Assembly: GCF_020736845.1 (NCBI RefSeq)
Contig: NZ_JAFFQR010000112.1
Location: forward strand, 922,911-986,910
Length of the DNA stretch: 64,000 nucleotides
From: Paenibacillus farraposensis
GTDB taxonomy: Bacteria > Bacillota > Bacilli > Paenibacillales > Paenibacillaceae
Direction of reading: 5' to 3'
Below are positions 43,222-52,130 of the stretch, piece after piece. Position numbers and translations under genes: made by a program. The notes under the pieces are model-generated. The model searched no databases, was not told the DNA's origin, and saw only the letters and a list, made by a program, of their open reading frames with translations. The first letter of the stretch is position 1, and the number at the start of each line of letters is the position of its first letter.

Positions 43222-43603
43222 GGGACATCCCCCTTTCCTTCAATTGCATAGCTTCCACGTATATGGCGTCCACTTCCTGCTGCGTAAAACCAAAATGGAC
43301 GGCTTCGATCATCTGTTTTAACAGCGCTGCCCGAATCTCATCCCGCTTCATTTGCTGCGGCGGCTGCTGGACAGGTGTGACAAAGCTGCCTTTGCCTTGT
43401 ACGGAATAGATATATCCTTCGCGTTCCAGCTCACGATACGCCTTCTGAATCGTATTGGGATTCACGGTAAGCTGAGCGGACAATCCCCGTACGGAAGGCA
43501 ATTGCTCATCCGGCCGAAGTGACCCATACATGATCATTTCCTTCACTTTGTCCATCAGCTGTTCGTAGATTGGCTTACGGCTGCGGATATCAAGTTCGAA
43601 CAT
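43214..43603 (-). CDS. GntR-family regulator, YtrA type
   Basis: 129 residues. The winged helix (about 10-75) has PIYEQLMDKVKEMIMYGSL, LPSVRGLSAQLTVNPNTIQKAY and GYIYSVQGKGSFV; the short C-terminal helical part marks the YtrA subfamily. ATG 43603 follows AAAGGAGG. It heads the ABC operon and very probably represses it through the palindrome 45-93 bases upstream; release would follow envelope stress. Confidence 0.92.
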   Translation of the reverse strand: MFELDIRSRKPIYEQLMDKVKEMIMYGSLRPDEQLPSVRGLSAQLTVNPNTIQKAYRELEREGYIYSVQGKGSFVTPVQQPPQQMKRDEIRAALLKQMIEAVHFGFTQQEVDAIYVEAMQLKERGMSLD

Positions 43604-43647
43604 GGACTTCCTCCTTTCAAGACTTGGTAAAAAGCATCTGCACATTT

Positions 43648-43696
43648 CAAACTGTTCTAACTGTATTATAATTAATAGTACAGTTAGAACAGTTTG
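43648..43696. promoter_or_regulatory. Operator palindrome of the GntR-ABC operon
   Basis: CAAACTGTTCTAACTGTA (43648-43665) and its exact reverse complement (43679-43696) are separated by 13 bases. On the minus strand TTGACA (43699-43694) and TATTAA lie 17 bases apart inside this element, so a bound repressor would cover the promoter. The inner CTGTA-N13-TACAG resembles the YtrA operator of B. subtilis (GTGTA-N13-TACAC). Confidence 0.8.
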
Positions 43697-43992
43697 TCAA
43701 CTTTTTGGGGATGGATATTTAATAAAAATAGCCGCGATGCATGATGCACCACAGCTATATCTTTTAACTAGTTTTCATTCACAAGATTGGTTATGGTCCT
43801 TTTCTCGACAAAATGGCAATTCCTGTCGGGGCGTGGTTATACATATATTCCAGCAAAGGCAGTCGTTAAGCAGCAGAAAACACAATACATCTCCTCCTTT
43901 GAGGGCCGGCAGCCTTACACGAATCTAATACGATATCGGATGTTTATGGAGCCCCATCCGTCTATAGGACTGATTTGATTGACATGTATGTA
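43697..43992. other. Intergenic, possible PAS-domain remnant
   Basis: No intact gene. On the minus strand at about 43854-43797 the reading LLEYMYNHAPTGIAILSRKG looks like the beginning of a PAS domain, with AAAGGAGGAG about 45 bases ahead in another frame. It may be a trace of a deleted sensor gene; the match is short. Confidence 0.3.
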
Positions 43993-44025
43993 TAAAAGAT
44001 TGCCAACGCAGCTTCATCGGCAATC
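43993..44025 (-). terminator. Terminator of the nucleoside hydrolase gene
   Basis: On the minus strand GATTGCC pairs with GGCAATC around 14 bases, then TTTTATA. Confidence 0.75.
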
Positions 44026-44039
44026 TCTGGACTAATTAT

Positions 44040-44975
44040 TTATACCACCCGACTAAGAAAATGACGCAAAAATCGCTCCGCGTCCACCTCAAGTGCCACA
44101 TCAACAGGAGGCTGCTCCAAAGCTTCGCGCTCGTTTTGCACCTCACGGGTACGGCCGACTTCAAGGGAATCCCCCACCCCCACAGCAATACGCATCGGGC
44201 GTGTCCGCACAAAGCTTGAATCTATAGCCAAGCCTACGGCCAGTGGATCATGCAAAGCACAGCCTGCAATACCAGGTTTGAAATTACGATAGGCTTCCAT
44301 ATAAAAATCTGTCATATTTGCCATAAATAGGCCAAGCTGAGTTCCCTGCTCACGCCACTTATCCACATCGTGCTGAGGGAGCAGCGTCTGCATAGTCACA
44401 TCCAGCCCGACAAGTGTAAGCGGGAAGCCTGCTCCCAGCACACGGGCTGCGGCTTCAGGGTCAGCGTAAATATTCGCTTCAGCCGTCTGGGTTACATTCC
44501 CTCTTACCGTAACCGCCCCTCCCATAATGATCAGGCGGTCAAGCAATTTCGGTAATTCGGGGCAGCGATCCAGTGCCAGCGCCAGATTGGTCAGCGGTCC
44601 CACAGCTACCAGGGTAAGCTTGCCTTCATAGTGACGAGCCTGTCCGATAATAAAGTCAGCCGCGTTCCCAGATGCTGCCTGACGTGACGGTGCTCCTTTG
44701 AGCTGATTGCCAATGCCGTCTTCACCATGAATATGGCGGGAGTAAGGCTTGAACAGCTCACGGGCATACGGCTTGTGAGCGCCGGACACGACCGGAGCCT
44801 CTACACCCAGCTTTTCCAGCAGGATCAGTGAGTTGCGTGTCGCCTCCTTCACCGAGATATTGCCAAAGGTGGTTGTAATGCCGAGCAGCTCCAATTCCGG
44901 CGAATGGACAGCATATGCGATGGCAAGTGCGTCGTCAATCCCCGTATCTACATCTAAAATTAGCTTTTTACTCAT
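44040..44975 (-). CDS. Nucleoside hydrolase (IunH family)
   Basis: 311 residues from ATG 44975 (GGGGAGG nine bases before). The calcium-site start LILDVDTGIDDALAIAYA is diagnostic; GITTTFGNISV, VGPLTNLALAL, IIMGGAVTVRGNVT, EANIYADPEAA and the late catalytic His region ALHDPLAVGLAID follow. It cleaves the N-glycosidic bond of nucleosides (pyrimidine or purine) to ribose and base, in the cytoplasm. It lies alone between two terminators. Confidence 0.95.
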   Translation of the reverse strand: MSKKLILDVDTGIDDALAIAYAVHSPELELLGITTTFGNISVKEATRNSLILLEKLGVEAPVVSGAHKPYARELFKPYSRHIHGEDGIGNQLKGAPSRQAASGNAADFIIGQARHYEGKLTLVAVGPLTNLALALDRCPELPKLLDRLIIMGGAVTVRGNVTQTAEANIYADPEAAARVLGAGFPLTLVGLDVTMQTLLPQHDVDKWREQGTQLGLFMANMTDFYMEAYRNFKPGIAGCALHDPLAVGLAIDSSFVRTRPMRIAVGVGDSLEVGRTREVQNEREALEQPPVDVALEVDAERFLRHFLSRVV

Positions 44976-45066
44976 GATGACCTCCCCAGTAGAACAGCAT
45001 TCTTTTTCATTATACACAATTTGAATACTATTCCCTTGACCATGAGCTTCCATATTCGAAGATGAT

Positions 45067-45100
45067 CAAAAAAGCTACGGCATGACTGCCGTAGCTTTTC
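45067..45100 (-). terminator. Terminator of the GH6 cellulase gene
   Basis: AAAAGCTACGGCA pairs with TGCCGTAGCTTTT around GTCA, with T's on the minus strand. Confidence 0.9.
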
Positions 45101-45143
45101 CTTCAGGGTCTTCTTGTTTAAGCGCACATCTTCTGTTTTAATC

Positions 45144-47324
45144 TTAAGGCTCGATTCCCCATACCAGCTTATCATTTTGGTATAACGTTACTTTGTTCCA
45201 TTCTGTATAAGAGGTTTTGGTTGGATCGAACGAGTAGTCATTGGATTCGTCGTGATTAGACCAGTCGTTTTTATTAATGCGGACCTGAATTTCACCTGTT
45301 TGTGCTCCAGCAGCAAGTGTGCCGGCAGCAGAACTGAAACCTATTTCAATATATTTGTCTGTAATGGTACGCAGCACGTTATTATTACCTACTTGCGCCC
45401 AGTCCACTGTAGACTGCATGTCCTGGTTACCCTCTTTAGTGAAGTAGTAGCGGATTTTCAGATCACTCAGCTTCACAGGAGTTGTTCCGTTATTTTTTAC
45501 GTTAAAAAATGGTTTAATTGCATTATTCGCTGGATCAGTATCTCCAGCACGATACAGAACAGACAGGTCACCTGCGGGCTCTGTTGGAGTTGGAGTTGGA
45601 GTTGGAGTTGGTGTAGGTGTTGGATCTGTTGGTGTAGCCTTCGAGCCAACGGTCACTTTCACTACAGCCGAATCCTTGCTTGAACCATTTGCATTCGCAG
45701 CACTTATTACATAATAGTAAGTCGTTCCATTCGTCAAATCTGTATCCGTGTATTCTGTACCTGTTACACGAGACGCAATCGTTGTAAAAGGACCTTCCTC
45801 ACTGGTAGCACGCTTTACTGTGTAGCTTTGGGCACCAGTGGAAGCAGCCCAAGTCAGCTTCACGCCCAATTTTCCCTGTAAGTCTGCCGGTACTGCCGGA
45901 GCATCTGGTGTTGGGGTTGGTGTCGGTTCTTCGCTACCATCGGCAGCTTTGATTGCTGGATATGCATTTTTCACGAGCATAACGAACTGATCATGGAACC
46001 AATGACCGGCAACCGGAGCATTCGGCAATGCGCCTGTCAATACGCCGTCACTGGTTGTGTAAGTAGGATCACACATCCGGTCAAAGCCTTTGCCCTCATC
46101 GTTCGAAATGAGCGAGCTGGAGCCGTCGGAAGCACCCGGAGGCTTCGCCCACACATATGCATCGACATGGGAAGCCGGAGCAGTTTGTGGAGGTGTACCC
46201 ATACCTGCGCCGCTGTTGTTACACCAGAGACCGCGATGGTCGCGTTTGTCCACACGGCCTGAGTTGACATACGAATTGATATCGTTGCCTGTAGCCGCGG
46301 TTGGACGGTTCGGTCCACCCCAGCCGTTACGGCCAGTATCAATCAGCATACCGAGAGAACTTGGCCAGCCTGCATTTACAAAATCTTTGTGCAGACCTTC
46401 TGTGAAATGCAGCTCATCGAAGTAAGGGTTCCATTCGTAATACTTGGAAGCCCTGATTGGCTGTCCGTTAATATTCAGGTTGGAATCAGGCAGATTTGGC
46501 TCAACCAGCGGCGTAGTGTTGGCTGTATTGCTGATAAATCCGTCCACGCTGGACAGTCCTTTAGATGTGTTTCTGAAAACGTTGGTATAGAGAGAAACTA
46601 ATGCTGAACGGTTGTTATCCCAACCGAGCCAGCCGGAGTGACCGATATCTACGTATTTGTATACGTTAGGAATTTCGTTCAGTTTGTTGATTGTGTACTG
46701 AATGCCGGTTTCATAAATGCCGGTGCTTTTGGCTTGAGCACATTTTGGATCGCTCGTATTGGTTACCAGGTTCGGTAAACTGTCCGGTTCAATGATCGCT
46801 ACGATACGGATGTCCTTATATTTAGGATTGGCAAAGATTTCAGCAATCTTGTCAACATAATCCTTTTTGTACGTTGCCAAGCCTTCCTGAGTCAGCGCAA
46901 GCTCACCATTGGAAGCCAAGGCATGACAATCCCGTCCGGGCAGATCATATACAACAAACTCTGCCGTAATTGGTGTGTCGCCTTTCTTTTGGGCCAAAAC
47001 TTTATCCAAATGCTCTTCCAGACCAAGCTCGCCTGCATTCCCTTTAATGGCAGCGATGCGGTCGAGCCATACGGCTGTCGGGAACGTTTTGACGGTTTGC
47101 ATTTTCGCTTTCAGCGTAGGATCGGTAACCTTGGCAATTGACGTATCAACGTAAGCGGCGTAATCAGGACTAACATATTTTGTTGCCCCGATATAAGGGT
47201 TGTCCACATGGGATTCTGCATTTATTTTACCTGTCATTCCTGTACCTGGTAAAAAACTACCTGCGACGAGTGATAACGCAAAAGCATACTTCATGCCTTT
47301 ACGAAGCACTTGCTTTGTTTTCAA
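45144..47324 (-). CDS. Secreted GH6 cellulase (cellobiohydrolase/endoglucanase) with FN3 and CBM3
   Basis: About 726 residues. Signal peptide about 1-36. The GH6 domain (about 45-470) has VYDLPGRDCHALASNGEL, IIEPDSLPN, DIGHSGWLGWDNN, GRNGWGGPNRP and VWAKPPGASDGS. A Pro-Thr linker leads to one fibronectin type III domain (about 480-570), then a longer PT repeat and a CBM3 (about 590-726; VLYRAGDTDPANNAIKPFF). It cuts cellulose outside the cell. TTG 47324 is favoured by GGTGA seven bases before; a GTG nine bases upstream (47333) is possible. A cre-like site lies about 120 bases before. Confidence 0.94.
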   Translation of the reverse strand: MKTKQVLRKGMKYAFALSLVAGSFLPGTGMTGKINAESHVDNPYIGATKYVSPDYAAYVDTSIAKVTDPTLKAKMQTVKTFPTAVWLDRIAAIKGNAGELGLEEHLDKVLAQKKGDTPITAEFVVYDLPGRDCHALASNGELALTQEGLATYKKDYVDKIAEIFANPKYKDIRIVAIIEPDSLPNLVTNTSDPKCAQAKSTGIYETGIQYTINKLNEIPNVYKYVDIGHSGWLGWDNNRSALVSLYTNVFRNTSKGLSSVDGFISNTANTTPLVEPNLPDSNLNINGQPIRASKYYEWNPYFDELHFTEGLHKDFVNAGWPSSLGMLIDTGRNGWGGPNRPTAATGNDINSYVNSGRVDKRDHRGLWCNNSGAGMGTPPQTAPASHVDAYVWAKPPGASDGSSSLISNDEGKGFDRMCDPTYTTSDGVLTGALPNAPVAGHWFHDQFVMLVKNAYPAIKAADGSEEPTPTPTPDAPAVPADLQGKLGVKLTWAASTGAQSYTVKRATSEEGPFTTIASRVTGTEYTDTDLTNGTTYYYVISAANANGSSKDSAVVKVTVGSKATPTDPTPTPTPTPTPTPTEPAGDLSVLYRAGDTDPANNAIKPFFNVKNNGTTPVKLSDLKIRYYFTKEGNQDMQSTVDWAQVGNNNVLRTITDKYIEIGFSSAAGTLAAGAQTGEIQVRINKNDWSNHDESNDYSFDPTKTSYTEWNKVTLYQNDKLVWGIEP

Positions 47325-47814
47325 TTGTTTCACCTATCTTTCTTGAATTTTGTTTACTCATCCTATGTCGTCACATGAATGTTACATGATTTTGCGTGAT
47401 TTGCACCCTCTTCCTCCAAATAAAAGTAGCGTGCATAGCCGCAAAAGTAAGCGCTTTCTGTATTTCTTCGCGCTCGAACTTCGTATTATTCCCTTTTTGT
47501 CACCTCCTATGTTAGATTATAGTAACCCTGAAATCTGCTGTAAATTGAATAAATTAAGGTCTAGATTATAAATTAGGCAATTGGATTTCCACACCACCCT
47601 TTTTTCCGTCTCCCCATTTCAAGCTCCGAGTACCTCGTAAAATGAACTATCCCTGCTATGACAAGCTTCTCCAGGATTCGGATTCGACACAAACGAAGCA
47701 GATTCCTAAAAAATAGGATGCATTCTTTAATTTCCGCCAGTTAGAATTGACAAGATAAATCTCGGATTGCGATGCTATGTCATGGTCAAATCTATCAACC
47801 ATAAAAGGGTATTT
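47325..47814. other. Upstream region of the GH6 gene
   Basis: 490 bases without a gene. It holds the cre-like site at 47446-47459. The left part (about 47600-47814) shows nothing distinct. Confidence 0.5.
47446..47459. promoter_or_regulatory. cre-like site upstream of GH6 cellulase
   Basis: AGTAAGCGCTTTCT keeps the core GTAAGCGCTTTC and matches TGWNANCGNTNWCA at all fixed positions except the two outer ones. It lies about 120-135 bases before the GH6 start. Confidence 0.45.
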
Positions 47815-48446
47815 TCAGGCCTCAAAGCCATAAAAATACCCTTTCTCGTTGTGTAATGCTACCAGCATCTCGTCAACCATTTGCCAAATTTCCGTCGGAT
47901 TGCAAACCGCACCCACCAGCGGGTCCATCATACATCCAGTTTGGAAAATTGGTCTCAAACCAGTGCATCCTTCTATGCATACACGCAGATAGCCTCCTGT
48001 TTCTCCGCTAATCCATCTGCCCAGATCAATCCAGTCAAGGATTTTATCCGGACGCTTCCGGTACAAGGGAACATACTCACTTAAATGGGCGTTCGATTCT
48101 GTGATGAATAGCCAAAACGGCGAAGCATGTCGATCCGTACCTTTTCCGTGCGGCTATACTCGGGATGCTTTTCAAAAGCCTCCAGCAGTCCTGCCGTCAA
48201 ATCCTTCCCCTTATGAGACGCCTGGATGTACCATGTCTGGTGATTGATTCCGGCACACAACGTGTATCCTACGCATTAATCGACACCATATTTTAGCGGT
48301 ATATCTACATCGGTCGCGAAACCCTTCAGACCACCGACCCGGATCGTACAAATAACGTACTTGGCATCCTTTAAAGCGACCTTTCGATCGGTGGAAGACT
48401 GTAATTGTACGAACAAGCCGTTCTCCTGGATATCCCGCTGACACAG
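47815..48446 (-). pseudogene. GH4 glycosidase (MelA-like) remnant
   Basis: Reading from 48440 downward gives STDRKVALKDAKYVICTIRV, then LKYGVD, a stop, CVGYTLCAGINHQTWYIQ, and EKVRIDMLRRFGY. A one-base shift near 48098 leads to TESNAHLSEYVPLYRKRPDK, and the family end DPLVGAVCNPTEIWQMVDEM at about 47945-47850. These are GH4 alpha-galactosidase signatures in the right order, but the N-terminal NAD fold and at least two internal blocks are lost. The gene once acted on alpha-galactosides or related sugars. Confidence 0.78.
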
Positions 48447-48843
48447 CAATCAACCTCCGCGATTAGAATTGTAGTATACCGTCATTGTAGCAACACACCA
48501 TGAGAATGTATTTCAAAATCATGACCAGATTCGCATTGAAGTGTCAAAAATCCTAACTTTCATACCGATATCTGCTGCTTGTTTTTTCTACTTCTCTCAT
48601 TTCTCTTAGTCTTTTCACATTCCTCTATTTCAAACCATGCCTTATAATGGATATATGTGGTGATTTGAAAAGAAAATACATTCGAGAATAAGGAGCAGCT
48701 GAGATGAACCAAAAGATTATCTTTTAGAGTTTGCTTGTTCCCTTGTGCTGCTGAAACAGCTAGCGCACTATATACCTTGATATTTTTAAGGTATACCGTT
48801 ACTCATCTCCTAACCCTCCAGTTCTGCAAGCTGATCTACTTTT
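48447..48843. other. Intergenic with gene scraps
   Basis: No intact gene. On the plus strand GAGCAGCTGAG precedes a seven-codon frame (about 48704-48727). On the minus strand, DEKVDQLAELEG (about 48853-48818) is open just after the stop of the next gene, suggesting that gene is shifted at its end. Confidence 0.3.
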
Positions 48844-49098
48844 TCATCCAGTATCCTCCTTATTTATTCCAAATTGCTCCTCTGCATCCTGAACCATTTT
48901 CATCGCCGTTAACTTTGCATCTTCAAACTCCTGCTGTTGCCGCACCAGAACTGTCTGTTTATACTGCACAAGCTGCTCGCACTCAGATGCTTCTCGCTCT
49001 AACCTAACTATGAGTTGCAGTATTTGTTGGCGTGGTAGTCCATCTTCTGGCCAGCTACCACATCCAAATGTTCCGTACGTTCTAAAAAACTTTTGCAT
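48844..49098 (-). CDS. Small coiled-coil hypothetical protein
   Basis: 84 residues from ATG 49098 with AGAGAAGAG before it. After a Gly/Cys/Trp-containing start, one long helix (about 25-75, LIVRLEREASECEQLVQYK) could form a coiled coil. The end may be altered by a one-base shift. Another frame past the stop continues with EKVDQLAELEG. Not recognised. Confidence 0.45.
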   Translation of the reverse strand: MQKFFRTYGTFGCGSWPEDGLPRQQILQLIVRLEREASECEQLVQYKQTVLVRQQQEFEDAKLTAMKMVQDAEEQFGINKEDTG

Positions 49099-49148
49099 CT
49101 CTTCTCTACCTTAAAATCGGTACATCCTCCTTTAATTTTGAGCATGCA

Positions 49149-49194
49149 AAAAAAGCTCATTCCTACTCATAATTCAAGTCGGAAAGAGCTTTTG
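49149..49194. terminator. Terminator-like hairpin
   Basis: AAAAAGCTC-a-TTCC and GGAA-a-GAGCTTTT enclose about 16 bases, with A's on the left and T's on the right. It lies between the coiled-coil gene and the 49284-49498 remnant and can act in both directions. Confidence 0.65.
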
Positions 49195-49283
49195 AAAGTT
49201 TGGTTTTAAGTATTTGTGTTTGTTGCTTGTATTTTACGATCTTGTTGTTGGGGTCGTAAACCCATTAGTAAACTGAATAAGTT

Positions 49284-49498
49284 CTACTCACTTAATTTTT
49301 CTACTGTTACTCCCCTGCTAATAACCGATAACCATGGTACTTCTTGGTTAACGGTATAAATTTCCATATGCACTATATCTGATTTGTTATTTTTTTTATG
49401 AAATCACTTTCCTTAACCAGTCTGTAATTTTGAATGGTATACCAACTCATGCTGAATGAGTGCTTTTCCTCCTCTTGAACATTTAACAAGTTTATCAT
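49284..49498 (-). pseudogene. Unknown small gene, frameshifted at A8
   Basis: AGGTGA precedes ATG 49498. The first 35 codons (FSMSWYTIQNYRLVKESDF) run into eight A's (about 49399-49392). In the present frame a stop follows within eight codons, but shifting by one gives a further coherent stretch (SDIVHMEIYTVNQEVPWLSV) ending at 49284. The restored protein would be about 70 residues. It follows the 49511 gene closely, so the two form a unit. Unknown, possibly an immunity-type partner. Confidence 0.5.
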
Positions 49499-49510
49499 TA
49501 CACTTCACCT

Positions 49511-49693
49511 CTACTTTTCAAAATAAAAATGAGTCAAATCTCTCAGTTCTTGTTTCGTAGCATTTGATGGGAAATTGCTAAACTCATCAAGCCATCCCCC
49601 ACCCTTATTTTGGACTTTAAAATATGACTTTCCATCTGCTGGATTAGGCATAATTCGTATCACATCTCCATTTTCAGGATTAGTATTGTCCAT
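49511..49693 (-). CDS. Small unknown protein after dctR
   Basis: 60 residues from the ATG at 49693, five bases after the dctR stop; ATG 49711 overlapping dctR is an alternative, and neither has a clear ribosome site. The product (GDVIRIMPNPADGKSYFKVQ, then GGGWLDEFSNF and THFYFEK) reads like the C-terminal end of a larger protein, such as a polymorphic toxin tip. The next gene could then be its immunity partner. The missing 5' part and the 60-residue length suggest a remnant. Confidence 0.4.
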   Translation of the reverse strand: MDNTNPENGDVIRIMPNPADGKSYFKVQNKGGGWLDEFSNFPSNATKQELRDLTHFYFEK

Positions 49694-49697
49694 ATTG

Positions 49698-50453
49698 TTA
49701 TATATGGTCATATTGATCACGCAGCAGCTCATACCGATTAACGGGGCGACCAACTCCGCCATAATGCACAACAAGGCGAACAATACCCCTTTTCTCCAGA
49801 TAATCCAGGTATCTTCTTGCCGTTACACGGGCAATACCAACTCCCTCCGCGGTTTCTTCGGCAGACAGCTTGCCACCATGCTGCTCCATGACCGCAAGTA
49901 CCTGCTTTAAGGTAGCAGCATTCAATCCCTTTGGCAGCTCATCGTAAGACATGGCCCATTCCTCGTATATTGGAGCAGGGTTGATTGATTCGCTGGCAGC
50001 TTCTCCATTTTGCATAATGAGGTCCAGCTCTTCCTGGGTTCCTACTTCTTCCCCCCATAATCCGGCCTGCTGCACCCGGTAACGCTCCAGCGTATGATGG
50101 ATACGCTTTACCTTAAACGGTTTAATGATATAATCGAACGCTCCGTTTCGCATCATTTCGCGGATCGTCTCCGTGTCCTTCGCGGCGGTCACGACAACCA
50201 CATCTACAGGCAATGCCATGGAACGGATACGCTGCAAGGTCGATATCCCGTCCAGCGACGGCATGAACACATCAAGAAAAACCAGATCAGGCTTCAGCTC
50301 CTCGATCAGCTCCACCCCCCGCAGTCCATTGGAAGCCACACCAATGACCTGGAACCCGTCAATCTGTTCGATAAACTGCCGGTTTACCTCTTGTACCATT
50401 GGATCATCCTCGACCAACAGCACACGAAAAGATGATTTTATATGTTTACTCAT
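49698..50453 (-). CDS. dctR: CitB-type response regulator for C4-dicarboxylates
   Basis: 251 residues. Receiver domain (about 8-130: VLLVEDDPMVQEVNR, phospho-Asp in DLVFLDVFMPSLDG, Lys in YIIKPF). The C-terminal winged helix (about 180-250) ends LDYLEKRGIVRL. The pair with the DctS-type kinase overlaps by eight bases. In B. subtilis DctR activates dctP in response to succinate, fumarate or malate; the same gene set here supports the call. Confidence 0.9.
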   Translation of the reverse strand: MSKHIKSSFRVLLVEDDPMVQEVNRQFIEQIDGFQVIGVASNGLRGVELIEELKPDLVFLDVFMPSLDGISTLQRIRSMALPVDVVVVTAAKDTETIREMMRNGAFDYIIKPFKVKRIHHTLERYRVQQAGLWGEEVGTQEELDLIMQNGEAASESINPAPIYEEWAMSYDELPKGLNAATLKQVLAVMEQHGGKLSAEETAEGVGIARVTARRYLDYLEKRGIVRLVVHYGGVGRPVNRYELLRDQYDHI

Positions 50454-52047
50454 CGTCGCTCCCTCTCTCCTTTAACGGGAATAGAATCTCTATCGAAGTT
50501 CCCAAGCCGAGTGAAGACTCGCATGTCAGGCGGCCATTCCCCTTGTTGACAATTCCGCTCAGCAAATACAGCCCCATACCGCGGCTCTCTCCGTCCTTGG
50601 TCGTAAATCCGCGTTCGAGCATTCGTTTCTGCGTCGGCTCCGACATGCCACAGCCGTTATCCTCGACCAATATGGACATATATTCGTCATCCTGCCGGAT
50701 GCTGACATAAATCTCCTTGGAGCTGGCCTCTGTATCTGCCAGCGCATCAAAGGCATTCTCAATTAGGTTTCCGAGCAACAAAACGAAATCATGCCGATCA
50801 ACCAGCCAGGGAAACCCATTCATTTTGCTGTCAGGATCGATCCTAATATCAATGCCAAGCTCTTTGCCACGGCTAATTTTGCCTAGCAGCAAACCTGCAA
50901 CTCCATCGTCATCGAAATGCTTCTGCAGGAAGCGTGTCATCTCCTCTTGCTGCTCTGTCACCTCGAACAGATAGTTCAAAGCCTCGTTCTGCTGTCCTAG
51001 CTGGAGCAAGCCGGCAACGGTATGCATTTTGTTCATATGCTCATGGTTTTGTGCACGAAGCGCATGGACAAACTCTTTCACGCCTGTGAGCTCCTCAGCC
51101 ATTCGCGTCACCTCGGTTTTGTCCTGAAATATGGAGATCGCCCCCATCGTAACTCCCTGTTCGCGAATGGGAATTCGGTTGCTCCAAATAATGGTCTCGC
51201 CAATTTTCAGCTCCTGGCTCAAAATCGCAACTCCCGACTCAAGCACCTCTGGCAAACGGGTATCCGGAATGACCTCACGGATCGGCAATCCTGTTACGTC
51301 GCGGTGAATATCGAAAATTTGTTTGGCCCGCTCATTGAAAATGGTAATGATACAGTTGCGGTCAATGGCAATGACCCCCTCGTGCATTGCCTGAAAGGCT
51401 GCACTTCGCTCACGAAACATTCTCGCAATCTCCTGCGGCTCCAGATTGAACATCTGGAGCTTTATATGGCGAGCCAGCAAGGCAGAGCCAATCACACCAA
51501 ACATCATCGACAGCAGCGAAGTCATGATGATGGATTGTTTTTCCTGCCGGATGATTTCCGTCACGCTTGGCAGCAGGCCACCCGCTACAACGACACCCAC
51601 CTGCTCCGAGGAAGAATTCATAATCGGGACAAAGGAACGTAATCCGATCCCCGCTTCGCTGCGAACTTTGGAGACATACGTATGCTCAGCAAATGCGGCA
51701 TCATCATCCCTGGCCTGAAACGTTCCGCCAATTCGCTCTGAAAGCGGATGAGACAACCGTTTGCGGTTCATATCGAGTACGACAATATAAGACGCGTTGT
51801 TTAATATCCGAATTTTGTCCGCCATAGGCGCAATCACGACAGAAGCATTCGGATCATTAATTCGTTCCACTACGTCCGGCAGGTTCGCAACGGTCTGAGC
51901 CGTAATCGTAAGGCGCTGTTTGAGTTCCTCTTCCTTGATCCGGGTGGCGATACCCAGCAAAAAAAGACCGCCAATCAAAAGAGAGAACAGCACGACCCCA
52001 AATGAAAGTATCATAATTTTCCAATACATGCGAAGTCTGTTCATCAT
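50446..52047 (-). CDS. dctS: CitA/DcuS-type sensor kinase
   Basis: 533 residues. Two membrane helices (about 10-32 and 175-195) enclose a PDC/CitA-like extracellular domain (about 35-175). A PAS domain (about 215-320, EGVIAIDRNCIITIFNERA) follows, then a SPOB_a-like His motif NHEHMNKMHTVAGLLQLG and HATPase (LIENAFDAL, DNGCGM, GLYLL). It senses dicarboxylates outside. AAGGAT before the double ATG marks the start. It is divergent from dctB across an 83-base gap. Confidence 0.92.
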   Translation of the reverse strand: MMNRLRMYWKIMILSFGVVLFSLLIGGLFLLGIATRIKEEELKQRLTITAQTVANLPDVVERINDPNASVVIAPMADKIRILNNASYIVVLDMNRKRLSHPLSERIGGTFQARDDDAAFAEHTYVSKVRSEAGIGLRSFVPIMNSSSEQVGVVVAGGLLPSVTEIIRQEKQSIIMTSLLSMMFGVIGSALLARHIKLQMFNLEPQEIARMFRERSAAFQAMHEGVIAIDRNCIITIFNERAKQIFDIHRDVTGLPIREVIPDTRLPEVLESGVAILSQELKIGETIIWSNRIPIREQGVTMGAISIFQDKTEVTRMAEELTGVKEFVHALRAQNHEHMNKMHTVAGLLQLGQQNEALNYLFEVTEQQEEMTRFLQKHFDDDGVAGLLLGKISRGKELGIDIRIDPDSKMNGFPWLVDRHDFVLLLGNLIENAFDALADTEASSKEIYVSIRQDDEYMSILVEDNGCGMSEPTQKRMLERGFTTKDGESRGMGLYLLSGIVNKGNGRLTCESSLGLGTSIEILFPLKERGSDDE

Positions 52048-52130
52048 TTTATCCTTCCCTACTAAAGCGTTTACCTTTGAATATCATTGTGAAATAATGG
52101 ATCTAATATAGCAACAGAGGGGGTTACTTT

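Noticed and set aside
43797-43854. A PAS-domain gene
   Set aside because: Only about 20 residues read like PAS and the frame is closed on both sides; kept only as a possible trace.
45580-45640. Tandem repeat GTTGGAGTTGGAGTT as a mobile or regulatory repeat
   Set aside because: It encodes the Pro-Thr linker of the cellulase, a usual low-complexity linker.
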